Assembly: GCA_032622095.1 (NCBI GenBank) | Contig: CP136064.1 | Location: 39,420,426-39,484,425, forward strand | Source: Siphonodentalium dalli | Lineage: Eukaryota; Mollusca; Scaphopoda; Gadilida; Siphonodentaliidae | Direction: 5' to 3' | Length of the DNA: 64,000 nucleotides | Shown here: in pieces, positions 58,741 to 64,000 of the stretch | Layout of the letters: each line of letters opens with the position of its first letter | How positions within the stretch are numbered: the stretch's first letter is position 1 | Program-made: the position numbers and the translations under genes | The notes under the pieces: generated by a model | Seen by the model: only the letters and a program-made list of their open reading frames with translations | What the model was told of the DNA's origin: nothing | Database searches by the model: none

Positions 58741-60616
58741 GGATCATTGATAAATATTAAAAGGAAATGTACAGGGCGGCGGACGCACCAAAAAAAGTGT
58801 GGTGGGGGGGGGGGGGGGGGGTGGTAAAATTTGTTTGAGCAGGATAGGGGGACTTGTAGCAAATTTTGTCTGCTAATGTGACCCTGGGAGGAAATAATCA
58901 GGATGAGTACTGCATTGGTAGTTCGGTAGATATTCATTCCGTTTACACTAAGCAGACATTATATACATGTGGTCACATTGTGGTGTCGACATATCAGGCG
59001 TCGGCGACGCCATTCCGATAAGGGGAGGGGAGGGGAGGGTATGCTCTCCCTGGAAAATTTGGAAAAATAAGTAGAATTTCATGCGATCTGGCCAGGTGCA
59101 CGTGGGGTGTGTTAGGAAATAATTTACGGACACTAGGCGCTATTGGATTCTTTTGTCCTCTGGGTACCCACCACCCTCTAATTTTTATTATTTCCGATTC
59201 TGGGATAGGAACCACCACCATAAAATGCTTCAAATGACTATTTTACTTAGTTTTCCTGATCTTATCCGATCTATGTCATTTATCATGATTATAGAAGCAT
59301 TCCTACTTTTGATTTACCAACAATGCTGTCAAATTTCAAAACAATTCTCCAATAAATGTGGGCTGTAGGGTGTGCTGATGAGTTTACATTTGAAATCAAA
59401 GATGGCTGCTGGCGGCCATGTTTTAAAACTAATTTCGGCTCCCATCTAGAGGTTACCTCGAAGATCCATATGGAGTTTGGTGATGATTGGACGAGGAATG
59501 TGATCCTCAAGATGTGCTAAAGGATTTAGTCATACAAAGAGTAAAATCCAAGATGGCCGCTGGCAGCCATGTTTTTTTAACAGAATTCTGGACAAATAGT
59601 AAGCACCAATCTATAGGTCACCCCGAGAATTCATATGAAGTTTGGTGATGATCGGATTAGGAATATGCGCTGTAGGGGTGCTCAAGGATTTAGTGATACA
59701 AAGAGCAAAATCAAAGATGGCTACCGGCGGCTATGTTTTTCATCGAAAATCGTTCACATTTGGCAGCTCCCATCTAGAGGTCACCCTTGACTCATATACC
59801 GAATATCGTTGAAATATGAAATATGACAAAGTTTCTTTTATTACCTTTATGTTTTATTTGTTATTGTTTTTTGAATAGTATATTTTTATTTGAGGAGTTT
59901 ATATTTATTTGAATAATAATGTTTTCATTTATATCAGGTTGAATAAATTATATTTAAGTTTTCATATAACTATTTAAATTTGAGCCTTTCCATGTCAATG
60001 TGCATTGATAGATCCTTGATGAAAACATTTAGCAAGCTGACCTTTTTATCACCCATTGGTGTCATCTCTCATTATTAACTGATGGTGAACTCAAACCCCC
60101 TACCAAGAGTTAAGTTCATATCTAATACATAATAGAAGCATTCTTTAACAATTTTGTCCCATTATTTTGAAGAAAAATTACTCCAGGAAAAAAATTACAT
60201 TGAAGCGCAATTTATTGTGAGTGCGAACGTCTCTTGTTTGCTGCTATTCCTTGGCTAGTTTGGATTATTTCAATATTACTCGGATGGGTTGGCCATTGCA
60301 TGTGTCAATAATTGCCGAAGCGCAATTATTAATAAATGTGAATTTGGCCTTGTATAGAACCCGACCAGAACGCATCATGTCAACTTATTTTTAAATTTTT
60401 TCCCGTGAGATCATGCCCCCTAGCGGACTACCGTCTCCTGTGCCTGATATGTTACCACATGCATACTTGTTTTTAGTGTAATCCCAATAAATATCAACTG
60501 AACTACCATGTGGTACCCACCACGCACCCCGTCCTGCCCATAATATTGTGACAACCCAATTTTTTTGGAGCGTCCGCCGCACCTGTACATTTCCTTTTAC
60601 TATTTATCAATGATCC
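58741..60616. mobile_element. Inverted ~57-bp arms 1.8 kb apart
   Basis: GGATCATTGATAAATATTAA through GGCGGCGGACGCACCAAAAA (58741-58797) is matched in complement at 60560-60616. The span carries a G-run just inside the left arm and four units of the ~150-bp satellite. Possibly a TIR element; no target duplication was found. Confidence 0.55.
59380..59830. repeat. Satellite units related to 28-34 kb
   Basis: Three to four units with AAATC(A/C)AAGATGGC(T/C)GC, GGCAGCCATGTTTT, CTCCCATCTAGAGGTCA and GTTTGGTGATGATTGGA, spaced about 150 bp apart, inverted relative to the unit at 28-34 kb. Confidence 0.7.
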
Positions 60617-60641
60617 GTATTTTGATTTTAAAATGACTGTT

Positions 60642-61930
60642 AAGTTGGAATATACTTGTTGGCTGTTATTAGATCTTCATTAATTTTTATTTGACGTCTA
60701 TTAATTTATATTTGACTTCTGTTAAGTTGGAATTGACCTACATGTATTGGTTGTAATTCGACCTTTATTAATTCACATTTAACATCTATTAATTTATATT
60801 TGACTTCTGTTAAGTTGGAATTGACCTACATGTATTGGTTGTAATTCGACCTTTATTAATTCACATTTAACATCTATTAATTTATATTTGACTTCTGTTA
60901 AGTTGGAATTGACCTACATGTATTGGTTGTAATTCGACCTTTATTAATTCACATTTAACATCTATTAATTTATATTTGACTTCTGTTAAGTTGGAATTGA
61001 CCTACATGTATTGGTAGTAATTCGACCTTTATTAATTCACATTTAACATCTATTAATTTATATTTGACTTCTATTAAGTTGGAATTGACCTACATGTATT
61101 GGTAGTAATTCGACCTTTATTAATTCACATTTAACGTCTATTAATTTATATTTGACTTCTGTTAAGTTGGAATTGACCTACATGTATTGGTTGTAATTCG
61201 ACCTTTATTAATTCACATTTAACATCTATTAATTTATATTTGACTTCTGTTAAGTTGGAATTGACCTACATGTATTGGTTGTAATTCGACCTTTATTAAT
61301 TCACATTTAACATCTATTAATTTATATTTGACTTCTATTAAGTTGGAATTGACCTACATGTATTGGTAGTAATTCGACCTTTATTAATTCACATTTAACG
61401 TCTATTAATTTATATTTGACTTCTGTTAAGTTGGAATTGACCTACATGTATTGGTTGTAATTCGACCTTTATTAATTCACATTTAACATCTATTAATTTA
61501 TATTTGACTTCTGTTAAGTTGGAATTGACCTACATGTATTGGTTGTAATTCGACCTTTATTAAAGCACATTTAACATCTATTAATTTATATTTGACTTCT
61601 ATTAAGTTGGAATTGACCTACATGTATTGGTAGTAATTCGACCTTTATTAATTCACATTTAACGTCTATTAATTTATATTTGACTTCTGTTAAGTTGGAA
61701 TTGACCTACATGTATTGGTAGTAATTCGACCTTTATTAATTCACATTTAACGTCTATTAATTTATATTTGACTTCTGTTAAGTTGGAATTGACCTACATG
61801 TATTGGTAGTAATTCGACCTTTATTAATTCACATTTAACGTCTATTAATTTTGATGTTACTACTGTTGAGTTGGAATCTACTTATTGGTTGTAATTCGAC
61901 ATTTAATAGTTTTTATTTGACGTCTATAAA
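60642..61930. repeat. 88-bp satellite, 13 units, 264-bp higher-order pattern
   Basis: GACCTACATGTATTGGT recurs exactly every 88 bp from 60735 to 61791. Linked variants (TTGTAATT or TAGTAATT; AACATCTA or AACGTCTA; CTGTTAAG or CTATTAAG) recur every third unit between about 60911 and 61700. Both edges are diverged half-units. Confidence 0.96.
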
Positions 61931-61976
61931 GTTGGAATGGACTTATTTATTAGTATAGTTAACATAATATAAAGTT

Positions 61977-62127
61977 ATTATACAACGTTGTGTACAGTAT
62001 GTGCTTTTCTTGTACGAGTCCAGGTTGTGGTGAAAAGTCATATTGCGTGTCTCGTCTAATATGACTTTTCACCACAACCTGGATTCGTACAAGAAAAACA
62101 CATACTGTTGTACACAACATTGTATAA
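61977..62127. repeat. Long palindrome, ~67-bp arms and 15-bp loop
   Basis: TATACAACGTTGTGTACAGT... through GGTGAAAAGTCATATT (61977-62043) pairs with AATATGACTTTTCACCACAA... through TTGTATAAT (62059-62127), with a few mismatches. It lies just beyond the 88-bp satellite and looks like a foldback MITE. Confidence 0.88.
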
Positions 62128-62339
62128 TGACATTTTTATTATCCTTTTGTATGTTTATCCAAATTTTCGGAATAAAACTTTCGTGGTTATTTTTCGTATT
62201 TTCCGGAACAGTAAACACGGAATGCAACAACTCAATGCGGAAGCGAAACGTCTGCTAAATCCACCAGTGTTGCGCGCGCATCACAATTTCACCAATTAAT
62301 TTCTCAATAGAGTTAATTCGTGACGTCACGGAGTCCCGA

Positions 62340-62405
62340 TAAAAAAAGTCATATTGAACACTCGGGAGTCCAATATGACTTTCGGGAGTCCAATATGACT
62401 TTTCC
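62340..62405. repeat. Short AAAGTCATATT hairpin and repeat
   Basis: AAAAAGTCATATTG is followed by two copies of CGGGAGTCCAATATGACTTT. The motif AATATGACTTTT is the inner arm of the palindrome 300 bp upstream. Confidence 0.7.
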
Positions 62406-63720
62406 CGGATTATCACGTGACGGCTTTTGCCCAATCAGAAATAGTGTTAGTTAAGGGATGGATAAAAATGACTTTTATTTGATATATTTTTAACCCAAAT
62501 AGCCGCCCATATCATGCTGCCTCGTGGGCATAGTATATCATTAAAACACGACCTACGATAACTGAGACACAGTCAGCATACAGAGACACAAATTTTGCAC
62601 AACTGCATTTAACCTTTAGAAGGGCGATAACTCTCCAACAACTGAATGAACGAACCACGTGTTATGTGAACACCCCTCCCATGTAGTGGTTCATGACTAT
62701 ACTATAACTATGAATAAAATGCGACCTATGGTGACTGAGTTAGAAAGCTCCAAAGTTGTTACGGACGCATTACAAACTAAGTAATTATTCAACCAATGAT
62801 GGTTACAACAAATCGACGAAAACATTGCCCAACATTGGGTAAAATTGGCCAAAATTGGGAAACATTTGTTTTACCGAACATACAAAGTTACTAAACGTTC
62901 GCGCGGTGCTATATGTTACATTCTGTTGTGTAAAATGTTTACCCAATTTTGGTAAAATTTTACCCAACAGGATTTAGAGTGCAGGGAACTCATTTATGTA
63001 CCCCCACCAAACTTCGTTTATGGGGGATAAATAAAATTGTGTTTATATATAGTTGTACGAATTTTGATTCGACCCATGCATAATCAAAATTCATTTGAAT
63101 TCTTTCCACAAGCGTTACTAAAACACTCGTATTATATATGTTGTATATATGCTATACATATACCGCCCCTGTGTCTGACTCAGAACTGCATCCAAATCCC
63201 ACGCATGGCTTTGCGAGAGACCATCCAAATGGGTTAAGTTGGTTCTGACTGAAGTCTCGATAACAAGCTGTCACAAACAGTCGATCCACCCTCGGGCTAC
63301 CATCGGGTGAAACTGATGAGATGGCACAGCGCCCTTTTACGGCTGATTGAAATGAGGAATATGAGAAAAGGCTCGTGGAAATTGAATTTAAATTTAATAA
63401 CCACGGACGAGATCCTATCAAAATGGATGCTCACTCTCCCGCAGGGGAATTAATGTTACAGCTATTCTCAGTCACGTATCATACATATAGAGGAGGCGCG
63501 CAAAGATCTCAGTTGGTTTGTAGGCCGACATATGAGCTATACTCCCTTCGGCATCGTCGAGGGTTGGCTATAAATATACCCCGGGGAAAATTGTATAACC
63601 TTGGGCGATGCAAAGCGAAACTGGCTCACAAATGTCGCCTAAATAATGTAATCTCGAGTTGGACCTTCACCTAATGTGAAATACATTATACTAAGGAACA
63701 GGTATTGATTAATACATATA
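62406..63720. other. Intergenic DNA, nothing recognised
   Basis: It includes a small hairpin-like TTGGGTAAAATT / AATTTTACCCAA pair near 62836-62968. The + strand frame at 63375-63674 (99 codons) has no motif I recognise and is left uncalled. Confidence 0.35.
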
Positions 63721-64000
63721 TATGTGACCCGCCATATCAAATCCAGTCGTAAGTCGGGATTTGTTTACCCTATGCCAATGCATTCTCTTATATATGCGAG
63801 TCGACCATAGGTCGCCTCGCATATATAAGAGAATGCATTGGCCTAACAATTTTTTACAATTTTAATAATTTTTTCTTGTATTCTTTAACAATTTTATAAT
63901 TTCACCCATACAGAGCCCCAGACAAACATGAGCAGACGACACTCTTCTATATGCTTCTATATATGTGTGGGGCTCCCTGCAGGGTAATGGATGTTTTTTT
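63721..64000. mobile_element. Start of a second copy of the 2815-type element
   Basis: TATGTGACCCGCCATATCAA, AGTCGTAAGTCGGGATTTG and a complete GCCAATGCATTCTC palindrome (63774-63842) repeat the left end at 2815. The following CACCCATACAGAGCCCCAGA and TCCCTGCAGGGTAATGGATG match 2995-3095 in inverse. It runs off the window. Confidence 0.85.
63774..63842. repeat. GCCAATGCATTCTC palindrome, right-edge copy
   Basis: Perfect 69-bp form with centre GTCGACCATAGGTCGCCTC. Confidence 0.93.

Noticed and set aside
58515-58937. 140-codon minus-strand frame with a proline run
   Set aside because: The prolines come from a G-run of uncertain length at 58804-58820, and nothing else in the frame looks conserved.
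63375-63674. 99-codon + strand frame
   Set aside because: It has a fairly balanced composition but no motif, no paralogue in the window and no splice context; support is insufficient without a homology search.

Overview
This is an AT-rich, intron-rich window from an invertebrate animal genome. The one gene I can identify is MAPKAPK5 (MK5/PRAK), on the + strand. Twelve coding exons lie between 10592 and 34212. All join in phase, all have AG/GT borders, and together they give 451 residues ending in a natural stop. Only a short first coding exon (about a dozen residues in the human protein) is missing; it is probably upstream of the window or was not recognised. The style of the repeats (162-bp-class 'gggctacaggtcgtacc' satellite, CAGA-tailed SINE-like units, C/G hairpin repeats) suggests a mollusc or other lophotrochozoan, but that is inference.

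Almost everything else is mobile or tandem repetitive DNA, and many insertions can be read to the base from their target-site duplications (TSDs). Region 1-10.2 kb: several hAT-like elements with 7-8 bp TSDs (600-781, 1681-2658, 4713-4761, 9646-10007), and a 6.6-kb terminal-inverted-repeat structure (2815-9451). That structure carries inverted ~190-bp subterminal arrays and, at its centre, a broken minus-strand coding region rich in Glu and Cys. This coding region is split in frame by a foldback element whose arms are about 34 GATATC-centred palindromes (6011-6925, TSD TTCACC).

Region 10.2-34.2 kb (MAPKAPK5): the introns hold five copies of one palindromic hAT-like MITE (8-bp TSDs), three TA-flanked pogo/mariner-like MITEs, a 1.2-kb Tigger-like element, a TTAA-flanked element, a 3.1-kb foldback element ending 68 bp before an exon, and, in the last intron, a diverged satellite into which a 3.9-kb triplicated TIR element has inserted as one block flanked by TACA.

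Region 34-51 kb: a Helitron-like fragment, two TTAA elements, and an 8.2-kb imperfect inverted repeat (38952-47200). One arm of that repeat is interrupted by six head-to-tail SINE-like units (39991-43426), while the other arm keeps the empty site. Then come three tracts of a 26-bp minisatellite coupled to pieces of a TTAA MITE. Region 51-64 kb: low-content DNA, a TTAA MITE pair, ~132-bp and ~17-bp tandem repeats, an 88-bp satellite with a 264-bp higher-order pattern, long palindromes, and at the right edge the start of a second copy of the 6.6-kb element's terminus. No rRNA, tRNA or CRISPR array was recognised.
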